Shown piece by piece: positions 11,155-22,999 of a stretch of DNA of 64,000 bases. The notes under the pieces are model-generated. The model was not told where the DNA came from. It did not search any database and saw only the letters and a list, made by a program, of their open reading frames with translations. Source of the DNA: Maniola hyperantus (taxonomy: Eukaryota > Arthropoda > Insecta > Lepidoptera > Nymphalidae); assembly GCF_902806685.2 (NCBI RefSeq), contig NC_048555.1:6634001-6698000 (forward strand), in the 5' to 3' direction. A program made the translations under genes and the position numbers. Each line of letters opens with the position of its first letter. Position 1 is the stretch's first letter.

Positions 11155-11450
11155 TGTATACTTCAATTTCAATTTCAATTTTCATTTATTGCATTTCCAT
11201 AAACTACATCATATTAAGTATGTACAAAGTATTATGGATACCCAGTTTGGGTGTCGCAATTTGGTCCTTAGACCTTAGTAGGGAGACCGATATTATTATT
11301 TATTTTTTTGTTCGTCGTTTAGGAAATCATTTACGGCATAGTAGCCCTTTTCTAATAAAAAGTTTTTTTAATATTCTGTTGAATTTATTTATACTTAGGT
11401 ACTTACGTACTTTATACCTAGCAAGGTATTTAATTTTGCATAATGTTTAG
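11155..11450. repeat. Probable LINE-derived segment
   Basis: TTCAATTTCAATTTTCATTTATTGC followed by CATTTCCATAAACTACATCA resembles the reverse of a retroelement 3' end with a simple tail. No domain is readable. Confidence 0.3.
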
Positions 11451-11572
11451 TTTCTTTGCGAAGTTTTACCTACCTGTCTAGACTCTAGAGGATTGAATAT
11501 ATAGACGCGGTAGAGAGTGTTAAATATTCCTTGTGCTAGACTTAAATAGAGAGATTTTTCAATGAAATTTAT

Positions 11573-11749
11573 AGCCTTAATAGCTCAACGGTTAAAGGTG
11601 CGGACTGAAATTAGAAAGGTTGCCGGTTCATACCCAACCCGTTGCACTATTGTCGTACCTACTCCTAGCACAAGCTTAACGCTTAGTTGAAGAGGAAAGG
11701 CGAATGTTAGTCAAACTCAAGGGCCATGGCTAATATTCTTTAAAAAAAA
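11573..11749 (+). mobile_element. tRNA-derived SINE S3
   Basis: The head TAGCTCAACGGTTAAAGG acts as an A box and GGTTCATACCC as a degenerate B box. A body and poly-A-like tail follow. An inverse copy is at 53806-53984. Confidence 0.7.
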
Positions 11750-11860
11750 CCTACCAACCTGACAACCGTTAGATAAGTATAGTTGTCAGATTGGATGCAA
11801 CAATATTTCTTGGAAAACCATTACGAAACCATTATTATTTTTATTATTGTTATTACCAGT

Positions 11861-12037
11861 AGGGCGATTGTCTAAAACCTGCATCAATCATTATTACAAT
11901 CTCAATTGTTCTGATTGGCTGAATTTGTGCGATTCTTGTTGCAACAATGCATTGTGGCCAATAGTGAGCGAGCATTAACCAATCAGGAGATGATTGCGAT
12001 CGTGACATTGTAGCTGTCAAACAACCGCGGTAGAGCC
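11861..12037 (+). mobile_element. MITE family F copy
   Basis: The ends AGGGCGATTG and CCGCGGTAGAGC enclose the shared core GATTGGCTGAATTTGTGCGA and CAACAATGCATTG. Other copies lie at 29221 (inverse), 37430 and 54461. Confidence 0.7.
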
Positions 12038-12527
12038 ACTGTACATATCGCACCCCTAGATGAAAAGGTCACTAAGTCAAAAAACCAAAATGTTCAGAAA
12101 CGACGAAAAACTGATTTTAGGATATCTATGAAAGATACGGAAAATCTAAAAATACATTCGTAAAAGCAATATTTCCTAGAGCTTGTTCAACTAACTTATG
12201 TGTATGTTATCTGTTAAAAACCCGAAATAATTAAGATTTTTTAGTTACTCTAGTTTTGCAGCGGTAGTGAACAAGTTTTTTGTGCAGTAAGTAGAATTAG
12301 CTTACTTTATCTGAAATGAAAATGAGTTACATTACTTTTCACCTCAAAATTGAGATAACTTTTTATTGGATAGTTTTGAGTTATGCCATGAACGGGTGAT
12401 AAATTTTTAATTTTTATGTACCTAGGTGCACTAGAATTAAAATGGTTGAAATAAAACAATAACAAATGTAAAGGCAAACAAAACTGTTACTTATTTACTG
12501 AATGAGTAATCTATATTTATAACGGAA

Positions 12528-12700
12528 AAGCTGACCGACTGACTGACTGATTGACTGATCTATTAACGCACAGCTCAAACTACTGGACGGATCGGGCTGA
12601 AATTTGGCATGCAGATAGCTATTATGACGTAGACATCTGTTAAGTAAGGATTTTTGAAAATTCAACCCATGAAGGGGTGAAATAGATGTTTGAAAGTGAA
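12528..12700 (-). repeat. Dispersed repeat family B copy (nested)
   Basis: It is the inverse of the copy at 7978, with GACTGACTGACTGATTGAC, AACGCACAGCTCAAACTACT and GCATGCAGATAGCTATTATG. It lies inside the transposon at 12048-13821. Confidence 0.7.
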
Positions 12701-12740
12701 GCAGGAATAAGCTAGTTAAAAATAAAATTAAACTGAATCA

Positions 12741-12938
12741 CTAATTATTTGTATTAGGATGGTTTTCCGTAACATAAAACTGGTGTTTGCTTAGTTTTAT
12801 AAAAACAAATTGACGGGACTTGGCACTACATTTAAAACGACATTTTTCACAAGGAGGTTGCAATTTGCGAGCAGGGATTAATTCTTTTTTTAGTTGATCC
12901 CACAACTTGTAAGTTTTACAGGTTTCCAATCCATCCAC
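12741..12938 (-). pseudogene. Transposon-encoded Cys-rich protein fragment
   Basis: This minus-strand frame encodes 65 residues including IPARKLQPPCEKCRFKCSAK. That spacing (basic segment, PPC-x2-C-x3-C-S) is reminiscent of a cysteine-rich N-terminal segment seen in uncharacterised proteins of insect DNA transposons. The natural continuation (a basic helix with an aromatic end) is lost after SAKSRQ. No catalytic residues are visible. The frame has no ATG of its own and begins 7 bases after the stop of the frame at 12946-13218, from which it differs in phase, so either an intron or a frameshift separates them. The family assignment rests on resemblance only. Confidence 0.45.
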
Positions 12939-12945
12939 AATACTA

Positions 12946-13218
12946 CTAGCAACTCAGGTGCATTACTCTATTTAGCATTTCCATACCAGGGGACGGAAGC
13001 GTTCTTAGAACATCCAATGGAACTGACAACTCAGTCTCCTTTACCCTATTCAGCACTTTTATACCATGGGATGGAAGGGTTCTTCTATCATCCAATGCTG
13101 ATCCTGAGATCCTGTCTTTTGTGTTTATCATTTCTAACATGAGTTTTCCTGCACTTTTTTGTCTTAAAAATAAACAATCATGTAAAGTCAACCAACTCAA
13201 AAAATCCAAAAATATCAC
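12946..13218 (-). pseudogene. Transposon-internal ORF with duplicated TLPS segment
   Basis: This 90-codon minus-strand frame is inside the transposon and immediately upstream of the Cys-rich frame. It contains two related segments, RRTLPSHGIKVLNRVK and LRTLPSPGMEMLNRVM, reflecting an internal DNA duplication of roughly 80-90 bp. I do not recognise a domain. It could be the N-terminal exon of the transposon protein, and its basic and hydrophobic pattern would allow that. It could equally be a fortuitously open frame over duplicated DNA. Confidence 0.3.
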
Positions 13219-13829
13219 GTCCTGCTTTTCAAATCTTTATAGCGATTAAAAAATCTATTTCTAAATGTCATAATAATAACATTTTATCTATGAAAAGTAC
13301 GTTTTTGACTAAACAGGCCAAGATAAAGGAAGCTAAACTTTCCTTCAACAAAACTACTGTAAGTCGGAATTTGATTTTACTGTCATGTAAATCTCAGTAA
13401 CTTGAAATATCAAAAAAAAAATCGCGATAAAACATCATCAAAACAACGTAACTCAAAATGAACAGTAATTATTATAAATAAAATTTCAGTAAAACACAAT
13501 TAACTCTAAATAAAAACGAATTTAATGATGACTACCATAAGTAAATTTCACGTTAACTCCTGCAACTCAAAATGACCCACTATTCAAACGTCATCCACCT
13601 TCGTCGACCGAAAGACTACTCAAAATGACGGAGTATGTTCGCGCCGTTGAGGGGAGGGTCATTCAAGTAAACCTACGTTTCGCACCATTATTCGTTGACG
13701 GTTGAAGGTATAGTTACGTGAGTTATATCGCCGTGTAGGTATTCGAGTCAGGAGTTTGAAAATGCCACTAACTCAAAACACGCACTTTTTGACTTAGTGA
13801 CCTTTTCATCTAGGGGTGCGATATATTAT

Positions 13830-14350
13830 TATGTCAGGTAAACTGTGTGAATGCAATCAGTATCAGTAAATTTTTATGGTTTTAAGATACCTTAAGTATT
13901 TACCTGAGTACTTATTCTTATCTCGAGATATCGCAGACATTTTTGGAAAGATAGGTAACCTTAATAGGTAATTGTAGAGACAAACTTATAACTTTAAAAG
14001 TCACTACACCAATTAAGATGCAGTCTTATGTACCTATACGTTGTTGTAACTATGAACAAAATAGTAAGAGTACTTAGTTTCATTCATTCAAAATCATCCA
14101 CTGGAAAATTTATGTCCGGTCAACATTCAACGAAACGGTTAAATGTAAATAGGGAACTGTAGAACCCACCTTTTGGTTCTATTACTTCTATGTACCTAAG
14201 TAACACAAGATAATGTTAGGTATTTAATAGTGTGTGTTGAAGAACAAAGCAGCTAGGACTACAACTTGCTAACATGGGTAGTTATTGGAAACTACGAAGT
14301 AAAGTTGACTAAAAAAATCTTGAAGTTTCAAGAGATTGCTATGTAATAAC
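13830..14350. other. Stretch without recognised features
   Basis: AT-rich intronic DNA. I see no gene or clear repeat. Confidence 0.4.
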
Positions 14351-14370
14351 ATTGTAAATTGAAAAATTAA

Positions 14371-14518
14371 AAAGAGCAACCGCCGAGTTTCTTGCTGGTT
14401 CTTCTCGGTGGGAACGGCGTTCCGAACCAGTGGTAAATTAAAACTACCTGACTATTCATAAACACTTGTAAAAAGTTTACATGTTCACAAAAAAAACATT
14501 CTATTCTATTCTATTCTA
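14371..14518 (+). repeat. LINE 3' end with (ATTCT)n tail
   Basis: GAACCAGTGGTAAATTAAAA, CTACCTGACTATTCATAAAC and an ATTCTATTCTATTCT tail match 57135-57272. Inverse copies are at 59160 and 61549. Confidence 0.6.
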
Positions 14519-14647
14519 AGGTTTTACTTCAACTTGGCAGGAAAAGCGACGGCATCACACCCTGGTGGAGTGCGTGGCGCAGGGCCCACAGCAGCACATT
14601 CCATCGTCGAGAAAGCCTTTCGCTCCGAACATTTATCTTATTTACTT

Positions 14648-14793
14648 TTATTCAGATACAAGTTAACCCTTGACTGCAATCTCACCTGGTGGTAAGAGAT
14701 GATGCAGTCTAAGATGGAAACGGGCTAACCCACAGGCTAACCTGAAAGGGGTATGGCAGTTTTTATTAGACCCTGTGAAACCCACATACCTGC
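14648..14793 (-). mobile_element. SINE S2, 3' portion (inverse)
   Basis: TTCAGATACAAGTTAACCC, ATCTCACCTGGTGGTAAG and AAGGGGTATGGCAG are the inverse of the S2 tail at 49613-49940. Confidence 0.6.
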
Positions 14794-14879
14794 TTTTGTG
14801 CGGGATGCGTAATTGCGTTTTCCCCAGTGAAAAAAGGGAAATCCGGGAACCTTTGTGTACATTTACATGTACCACTTAC

Positions 14880-17800
14880 ACTTGTAAACTAAGACGGTAG
14901 CTTAAAATTGATAATAGAAAACTGCAATATGAAAAGAGACGCGAACTATTGCATAAAGGCACTGCATAAAGGATATCAATTTTAACCACCAGTGGTTAGC
15001 AATATGTAAGACGCTATTAATAGATTTAAATCTCAACTATAATAGGTGGCACTTGGCAGTATTGATCTTTGTTAACTTCCTGTAAACACGACATGGTGGA
15101 GCATGCGGTGATGAAATGAATTTAATTTAGCTTCAATTGGAGTCATTCATTTATTAATTTAATACCGAGAATTTAAAATCGCTGATATATGATTCTCCGT
15201 GATAATTGCATAAGCGTCTGAGAAGTATGTATTTGGGAGAGTAAAACCAATACATTATTATCCCAAGAATATTCCTACCGTGTGAGGTAATGACTCTAAG
15301 CATAAGACAAGATGATGTAGGTCTACGTATGAACTTAAATAACGACTGCTGGGTCAGTGGGTAGGGACTGGGAGGCACGTACTTAGATTTGATTCTAGTA
15401 ATTGATACAGCTTTTGCTCTTGAGTACGCCTGTATTTCAAGCTGTTTTATTGACCATCTAGTGAACTCATTTTGATCCAAATTGAAGGAGTTTTTAAGTC
15501 GTACTGGGTAGTGATATCTACAACTGGAACTGCGGGGTAGAAGGGTATATTGAAAGTTCTTCCATAAATCACATAAGACTGCCAGTTGTCTTGATTTCAC
15601 AAAATACTTATGTGGTTGAATGTACAATAATTAAAACAAACCCAAATACCTCTTTCAGTATTACGACCATTTTTGGATTGTCTCCGACAGCAACTTTCCA
15701 TGTTCAGAATTGAGGCCAATCTTTTTACCGTCCTTATACGTGTAGTGTAGTGTAGTGTAGTGTAGTGTAGTGTATATGTATACCTACGTACACAAGCTTA
15801 CATTCAGACCTGTTCTTTATTGCTTTACTCATAAAGGTTAATGTGTGTTAAAAAATTGCAACTCTAGGTTCAACCATCCAGTTGAGTCGGGCTCTGGAAT
15901 CGAATCGCGTTTTATAAGAGTTTACAAACATTTTTTTGGGAATTCAAACCATTCGAATGAAAAAACGCATTGTTCCTTTTATGTAGCTTCTTTTACGAAT
16001 AAGGAAGACTGATTTCAAAATAAGAAAAAGTGTCCTCCGTCGACTGTTGTCGTAGCTCTCCTACCAAAAGATGGACACTGCATGACTATTCCTCAAAACA
16101 GTCTTCCGCCGCTTCAGATTATCCGACTATCGGTTTCCCGATGCGGGGTTGCTATACCACCACCTTGGGATCTTAATTTTGAACGGATTGTACCTAATAT
16201 TTATCTATCTAAAATAACCCTATTTACATCACGGATAAAGAAAAGTAATAAGTTCCTACGATCTAAGTATTGCCCGTGCCCATTGCCCCTTCACCTTCAC
16301 GACTGAAGTGTCGGTTATTTTGTTTCTTCCCCGGATCTCATAATTTCTAACATAATCACGTGCCTATACGTACCTACCTACTCCGATCTTTTTGTATACT
16401 GTGTATACCACGTTCGAATCCTGGGAGTCAAAGTGCAATCTAGGCAAAAATCACACATGTGCCAACTGCCAAAGTCTTTATAATCTCACATGGCAATATC
16501 GCTATTAGGCAATGAGTAAGTAGGTCTCGCTGACCGTCTCTTGCTTTTACATAATAGTCAGATAGATAACTGATAAACAGTTAGGTGAGTAATACAGTTG
16601 CATAAAAACAAATTAGCCTATCTTATCAGTTTGTAAGTCGTATACCTACACTCCCAAAATATGTTTTATGTTTTCATAATTTATGCTATGATTATAATGA
16701 TAATCGCAATCAAAAATTGTAACATTATTATGAACAAAATTATCTATATATTTTTAGCAATTTTATTTTATCGTGATCTAGCCGCGGTGGATTAACGTTA
16801 AGTATTTTTAATTTTGCTAATAAAAAAATTACTTTGGGGTAATTAACTACGTAAACTACAGTAAAATTGACTTAGACTCAAAGGAACCAAAACAATTTTA
16901 CATTCGTCTTAGTAAGTATTATGTCCATACATTTCGATCAAAATCAATTTTGTTTCTGTTAGTAATAAGATTACAATTACCTAATAACTTTCCTAGATTC
17001 CAAACACCTATTCGGTATAACTACCTAATGTAACAAATACTTACCTACTTAATAATTATTTTGTAAATGCATTCCTGCTATTGCAGTCTGCAACTGACAC
17101 TACACAGCATGAAATAATTTGAACGTTCGCCTCGCATTCGTTTATTTTCCTTCTATATTTACAAACGTCTGTTACTTCCTACTTTCATTCTATATCGATC
17201 TCGATACGTTTACATTTACACATCCTAATTTCTTTTTACTTAATAAATAATTTGCATATATATCAGGAGTCATCATAACATTATACCTATTAATGTTTTA
17301 TTTGCTGACGAATAATCACGGACAAAAGAATTGTTTTATTTGCCCCTACCTACAAAATAGACCAATCATTATTCATTTGTCCTTCACATAGTCACATAAG
17401 TAGTAGAGTTTTCCAACTATGACTAATATTGTAAAACTTCAACGAATTATTGATTATTGAAATTAGTTTCGGTTACAATGCGCCGATATTTCCTTGCAAA
17501 ACATGGATCGTATTCCATATTCTTTTTAAGGCGATGCTTGTCCTGCGAGAGGTTCACGAGCAATTTTAATATTTTGGATGCAAAAAGTCCAACCTAAAGA
17601 GTCTTTGAAGTTCGGACAGGTAAAAAAGATGACGTAAGGCTACATAGCTGGCTGAGTTGAAACGTTAAGTTGTATGAAGTAAACAAGTGAGAAACGAGTT
17701 TAAGCGAGGACGTGGTACGATGAGATCACCGATGCGAATAACTCAGACTGAGGTCGGGGCAACGTCATGTCTTTCTAATTGACTTGGCGATTTTGCTGGC

Positions 17801-18600
17801 TTCCTTCGGTGACGACAAGAGTAAATAGAATACAGAATACTCATCATTCGTCATAAGATTTAAATGAGTGCAAGACGGAAGCAGTAAGGCTACTGATGAT
17901 TCGTCACAAGATTTTCTTCGTAGAATAAATTGAGTAATTTGTACCAGACCTTGTCATGCCAATAAATACCTAGGTGTTCATGACCATAACCTTTTACGTT
18001 TTAGCTTAGTGAACAGAAAATTAAATACGATAACTATAACCATATAAACAACTGCCTAGCACACTAAATAATTTTATATGAATTCTGTGGTCTACATCAA
18101 TGTCTGACTGATGGATACCTATATCTCCAAAATCTCAAGCAGAAACAAATATGTACCTACCTACAGATATATTTATGGTCTACCAGAAATCTGCCAAGAT
18201 TCTTATGCAAATTATTTGCTTCTTATGCATTAGCAAAAGCGTAGGATCCATCTAGGGAAACTCGTAATAAATCCTGAGAAGATTAATTTAATCCCAGTCA
18301 GGAAACTACTGATGTACCTATCTTCTTGGCCACGACTACTGGTGAGGAAGTTAAAGAAGGCCGTACGATCACAATTCTCAATATAGATCTGCGATGATAC
18401 TAGATGTCTTAACTGAGCCGCATCCCCGAAAGAAGACATTAGACGAAGTAGAAGCGATTGTACCCAAAACTCAAAAGACTCAGGAATTTATAAGTATTTT
18501 TATAATAAAAAATTTCAAAAAAAACCGATTTCAATAACCACAAACATTAAAAAGTAAAAAATAATTTAATTTATTACTTACCCAATATAATATTATATAT
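14880..18600. other. Long intronic stretch without recognised genes
   Basis: Only a (GTGTA)n microsatellite at 15742-15774 stands out. A 157-codon minus-strand frame at 15154-15627 has no recognisable domain. Confidence 0.4.
15742..15774. repeat. (GTGTA)n microsatellite
   Basis: About six and a half uninterrupted copies of GTGTA. Confidence 0.9.
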
Positions 18601-18629
18601 ACAAGAGTTATGGCTTGGCTTTAAATAAT

Positions 18630-18825
18630 ACAGACCAGAGACGGGCAGCAGCGTCACTGGTGCGAAATAGCCTACAGCCCTGCGCTGACCAACCCCCCCT
18701 GCCCAGCGTGGTCTGAATGGGCACTACTTCTAATGAGCAGCGCCAATTTGGCGCGCTCTTGGAAAGGCCTATGTCCAGCAGTGAACGCAAACAGGCTGAT
18801 GGATTGGATTGGATTGGATACAAGA
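18630..18825 (+). repeat. LINE 3' end (family H) with (ATTGG)n tail
   Basis: ACCCCCCCTGCCCAGCGTGG-like sequence, GCGCCAATTTGGCGCGCTC and GGCCTATGTCCAGCAGTGAA are hallmarks of an insect LINE 3' end. The tail is a simple repeat. No ORF2 sequence is present. Confidence 0.55.
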
Positions 18826-19516
18826 GTTATTGTAGTTCTATAGTACTCTTCATATTGTTTTGTGACTCCACATTGGCACCTCTTTGGTCGGTTAAAAAGA
18901 GAACTATCTAATTTGAATTTTAAGTATAATAAATCCATAATTCATTTAACTGTTTTATTTTCTTGTTTAAAACAATAAACCGCTTTTCAAAGATAATTAA
19001 AGTAGGTGATACCGCGCCACGTGACGACACGTGCATAATAAGGCTTAACATTCCTGGGTGTTAATAACATTAACATTAACAGTTATCAGCTACATTTTGT
19101 TGCCTTTATGGAGACCACGCCAAACGTTGAACGACATTCCTTCGTAAGTCGAAAATTTGACCATGTGATTTATGAGATGTTGAAAACAGTTGTCTAATAG
19201 CCACACACACGCTAAGGTCAATTCAGTAAGAGCTGTCTCAATTGCGGAGGGAGTGGGCGTTATTCCACTTTGCTTATTACAATTTATAACCGTCTACTGG
19301 CAGAACGATTCTATCACTTGGCTTGTTAAAATACCATAAAAGCTCATTGGGAATACGAGTGCAAACTACATCTAGGTACCTACCTACTTGTGGATATGTG
19401 CAATGAGCATTTTAATCTGCGCAGTGCACAGTGGCACAATGCGTTTGATCGCAATATGGCTTTTGACTTCGTGCACAAGTATTTTGCCACTATTATAGTA
19501 GGTATACATAGAGTAG

Positions 19517-19656
19517 GTACGCGGCAGGTCGAGATGGCAATCGGGGTATGAGGCGGGGAGACGCCCCGCACGTCACCCGCGCTGTCCCGCACTGGGTTGG
19601 CTGTGAGGGTGTGCGGGGCATCCCCACCCCGATAGCCATCTCGACCTGTCGCGTAC
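19517..19656. mobile_element. GC-rich palindromic MITE family E
   Basis: GTACGCGGCAGGTCGAGATGG at one end and CCATCTCGACCTGTCGCGTAC at the other form a long imperfect hairpin with a GC-rich core (GGGGACGCCCC-type). Its GC content stands out sharply from its surroundings. Confidence 0.75.
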
Positions 19657-19817
19657 CTACTATAGGTAGATAGGTAGGTACCTAAGTATGATGCACAATT
19701 AACGAGATGATCAGGTTTTATCTCAGCGTTATCTTAATTTCCGTAATAACAATGTTATGATTACCTACGTCCTACATCTTAGAAACGTAAATAATTGTAT
19801 ACGATAATAAATAGGTA

Positions 19818-19976
19818 GGTAGATCATGATCATCAGATAGTCGTCCACAGCTGGACATAGGTTCCACTCCCAAGGTGCTACAATGGTGACGTCGGACCGG
19901 AAAGCGCAGCGTTGGAAGACCCCCACACTCGTCGACGTGTTCTGTCTCGACAGCATCTTAGCTTGCCCCTTATCGG
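19818..19976 (-). repeat. LINE 3' end (family H-like, inverse)
   Basis: On the minus strand it reads GGAACCTATGTCCAGCTGTG followed by GACGACTATCTGATGATCATG, the usual 3' end with a (TGA)n-like tail. It is preceded by GC-rich LINE-like sequence. Confidence 0.5.
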
Positions 19977-20789
19977 AGCAGGCGAGGATGCTCTGTACAT
20001 TACTATTTGCGGTCCAGTCATTCTAGTTTAATTTATATAAAAGATTTGTTTATGGGGCGACATAATCGCGAAATGATAAAGCCCCGGCTAAATATAAAAG
20101 TTAATTAAAAGCCCCCCACATTAGGTGGTGGGTATCAGATACATACTTACATATACTATACCGTAATCATAGCTTTCAGAATTTTGTAAATGAAAATGAT
20201 CAAAAAAAATTGTAAATGAAAATGATAAAAAAATAAGAAAGACCTGAATCGAGCATTCAAATAAACGCCATAAACCATTAGTGCCATTGCTCCACATTAC
20301 CATTCATGATTGTTGTGCTATTGAAAAGTTGGTCATGTCTCACTAAACTTCCACCGCGCAATTATCATACAATGCATGTAAGTCGCGAAATATTTTCTTG
20401 GAAAGGCAGTCATTACCATTTTCCATACACCACGTACATAGGTATGAGATCAACGTACTATAAATAAACTTATTAATTTACACTTATGTCCGTTGTACAT
20501 TTTATTTTAAACGTGCAGTTAAAAGTACGTAGTATTAAATATTCTTAACGTTTTGAAAAATAAACTCCTTGCACTTATCTTTATAACTTCAAGATATAAA
20601 TATTTTAGAGTTAAATAATTTAGAGTGATGTTTTTAAATGATTTTAAGGTAGATAAATAAATATGCAGTCAGATGATAGAGCGCTAACTTGAAATCTCTA
20701 CAATTATTCCGTAAACTTAGTATGAAAGCTGTGATTATTTATTTACTTTTCAACAATTGGAACTGTTGTGATTGGCTGAATTTATAGTG

Positions 20790-20935
20790 AACTTAGGTTT
20801 TAAAAAATCCTGTGAAAACGTTTTTAATTTTCTGGGATAAAAGTAGCTTATGTCACTCTCCAGGTTTCGTCAATCGTCAAAGCTTTGTTGCGACATGATA
20901 ACCCTACAACCAATAAATCAACAAACAAGCACACT
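20790..20935 (+). repeat. Family A copy with internal rearrangement
   Basis: AACTTAGGTTTTAAAAAATCC, TTTTCTGGGATAAAAGTAGC and AAATCAACAAACAAGCACAC align with family A blocks but with deletions. Confidence 0.5.
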
Positions 20936-20939
20936 AATT

Positions 20940-21940
20940 TTGCTTCTGGGTGGTGTTGCTTTTGGACAGTGCTGCAACTATGCATTTCAGCTCTCAGTTT
21001 TCCGAGACATGGTTACAACTAGTTCTGAAAACATGTGCACAGTTAGTACTATTTTGTTTTTATAGGTATAACTAATTTAAGCCAACATGTTAGTGATATT
21101 TGACATTCGTTACGCTGCCTGTCAAACTACAGTAGTAGGCCCATGAGTAGGCCTGCTAGAATGCTGATTGATAAATCGTGGACATAGTACTTAGAAATTC
21201 TTTAAGAGAATCTACTATCTCTCTATCTTTTACTCTAAAAGAGTAATATAAACGAGTGTAAAACGACACAATGATTTGTGAAAGCATCACGTAGCAAGCG
21301 AATGAGAGCTTTGTATAACCCCCATACAAAATTACCATACAATACAATACCAACACATGCAAATTGCATGTATCAAAATAATTCGTAGGAACGATCGTGA
21401 TTAATATCGTAAAATCCGCGACAGAGCTTACATAATCGATAAATTGATAATACCTATACTAAAAAGATATTGTGAACACAGAAATACTTACATCGATAGA
21501 TATATTAAGTTTTGCTTCTAATACCTATCTACATATTGTTATGATATGAGAATCTAATGAATCGTTGTAAACATTTTTAACCTGGGTAAATAACCATGTC
21601 CGTTTTCAAGGACATCACATAATATGATTGCCACCTGTATATTATGAAAATGTAGAGCGTACTGCGTAATCTTGTAACATGTAACAATAAAACGTGTTCG
21701 TAACTGGCGGCAGCTGGGGTTATTATATTTTTACCAAACAGAAAGTAGCTACCTGTTTTAAACGATTTTTTTAATAATATGTTATATGTATTTAAAAAAT
21801 ATAATTTAATATAACTTATGGTAGAGGTCTGTACTGTAGGTAAGTACTAATGTCAAAAACTATGAATTATTTGGTTATTAGGAAGATAGGTAGGTATGTC
21901 ATTTAGTGTCAATGATTTATATAATACTAGCTGACTAGCT
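20940..21940. other. Intronic stretch without recognised features
   Basis: AT-rich DNA. I see nothing I can name. Confidence 0.4.
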
Positions 21941-21941
21941 G

Positions 21942-22033
21942 ATGCCCGCGACTTTGTCAGCATGGAATTATGATTGAAGGACAAGCCAACAAACCAACAA
22001 ACAAACACACTTTCGCATCAATACTTATAATAA
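21942..22033 (+). repeat. Family A, internally deleted copy
   Basis: GCTGATGCCCGCGACTTTGTC is followed almost directly by ACACACTTTCGCATC and TTATAATAAA, so the middle of the element is missing. Confidence 0.65.
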
Positions 22034-22136
22034 AACTGTAACAGGTCAAATTCTGTACATTGAAGATATTTTGAAAATTTTTTTTCGAGGGCACTCTATA
22101 ATCGATACTGAACACAAAACTGTAATTTTTTTCATT

Positions 22137-22138
<2 letters not shown>

Positions 22139-22181
<43 letters not shown>

Positions 22182-22962
22182 ATCACGGCCGCGCATCACG
22201 CTGAAACTACTGAATGGATTCCATTGAAACTTGGTACGATTTGAGGTCATACTATGAGGAAGAATATAGGATACTTTTTATCCCGAAATTCAGCATGGTT
22301 CCCGTAGCAGAGGGGATGAAAGTTAAAATGTATACTGAGTTGTAATTCATTAACGCGTAGTCCGATTTCATTCATTCTTTTTTTGTTAGAAAGGGGATAT
22401 TTTAAAAATTGTTCCGTAAATATTTCAAGGTAATCGGTTTTTAACCGACTGTCAAAAATGAGGTGGTTCTTTTTTCTACATCGATTTTTTCGAGGTTTCT
22501 GGACCGATTTGCAAATATTTTTTTTAAATCAACAAAAAAGTTTTCGTGGTGGTCACATAAAAAAATCTGGATTCAACTCCTTAATCCTGATGCTGCAGGG
22601 TTACTGCCCGCCTGAGTTATCAAGATTCAAGAAGTGTTCATAGTGAATTCATATTGTAGGTACCAAGCAACGGCATTATTCTCAGACTTCAAGTCTCAAC
22701 TCCTCAACCCTGATGATGTAGGGTACAGCACTCCTAAACTATAATGTTTCAGGAACTGCGGATGATGCAAAATTATTTTAGCTACCAAGCATAGGCTACA
22801 TCATTGAACTTCGGATCCTAACTCCTCAATCCTGATGCTGCAAAGTACTGAAGTCCTAAATCGTGGGGATTTTAGAATTTCTGATAGTGAATTGATATTT
22901 AAAAAAAATTAAAAAATTTGAATCGACTGTTAGGCGGAACGAAGTTCGCAGGGTCAGCTAGT
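22139..22962 (+). repeat. Dispersed repeat family C with (TCTG)n
   Basis: A (TCTG)n run (22139-22182) leads into ACGGCCGCGCATCACGCTGA, then TTTTTAACCGAC, and ends CGGAACGAAGTTCGCAGGGT before CAGCTAGT. A fragment of the same family is at 50910-50975. It is probably the 3' part of a non-LTR retroelement. Confidence 0.55.
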
Positions 22963-22999
22963 TTATAATAAGGGTGGTGATGTAGGTACCGAAGTTATT

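Larger units (their letters stand above)
12048..13821. mobile_element. 1.77-kb DNA transposon with 36-bp perfect inverted ends
   Basis: Bases 12048-12083 (TCGCACCCCTAGATGAAAAG...) are exactly the inverse of 13786-13821, and TA flanks both sides. The repeated ATAT context would also allow a 4-bp duplication. Inside, ACTCAAAATGA-type motifs recur near 13453, 13565 and 13617. A cysteine-rich protein fragment lies on the minus strand. A family B repeat is inserted at 12528-12700. Perfect ends suggest recent movement or mobilisation in trans. The superfamily is not settled. Confidence 0.8.

Noticed and set aside
15154..15627. 157-codon minus-strand frame, the longest outside the recognised genes.
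   Set aside because: No domain, composition or splice context suggests a gene. Acceptable as chance in 64 kb.
22139..22182. Short regular repeat that could be mistaken for a CRISPR-like array.
   Set aside because: It is a (TCTG)n microsatellite without spacers, in eukaryotic DNA.
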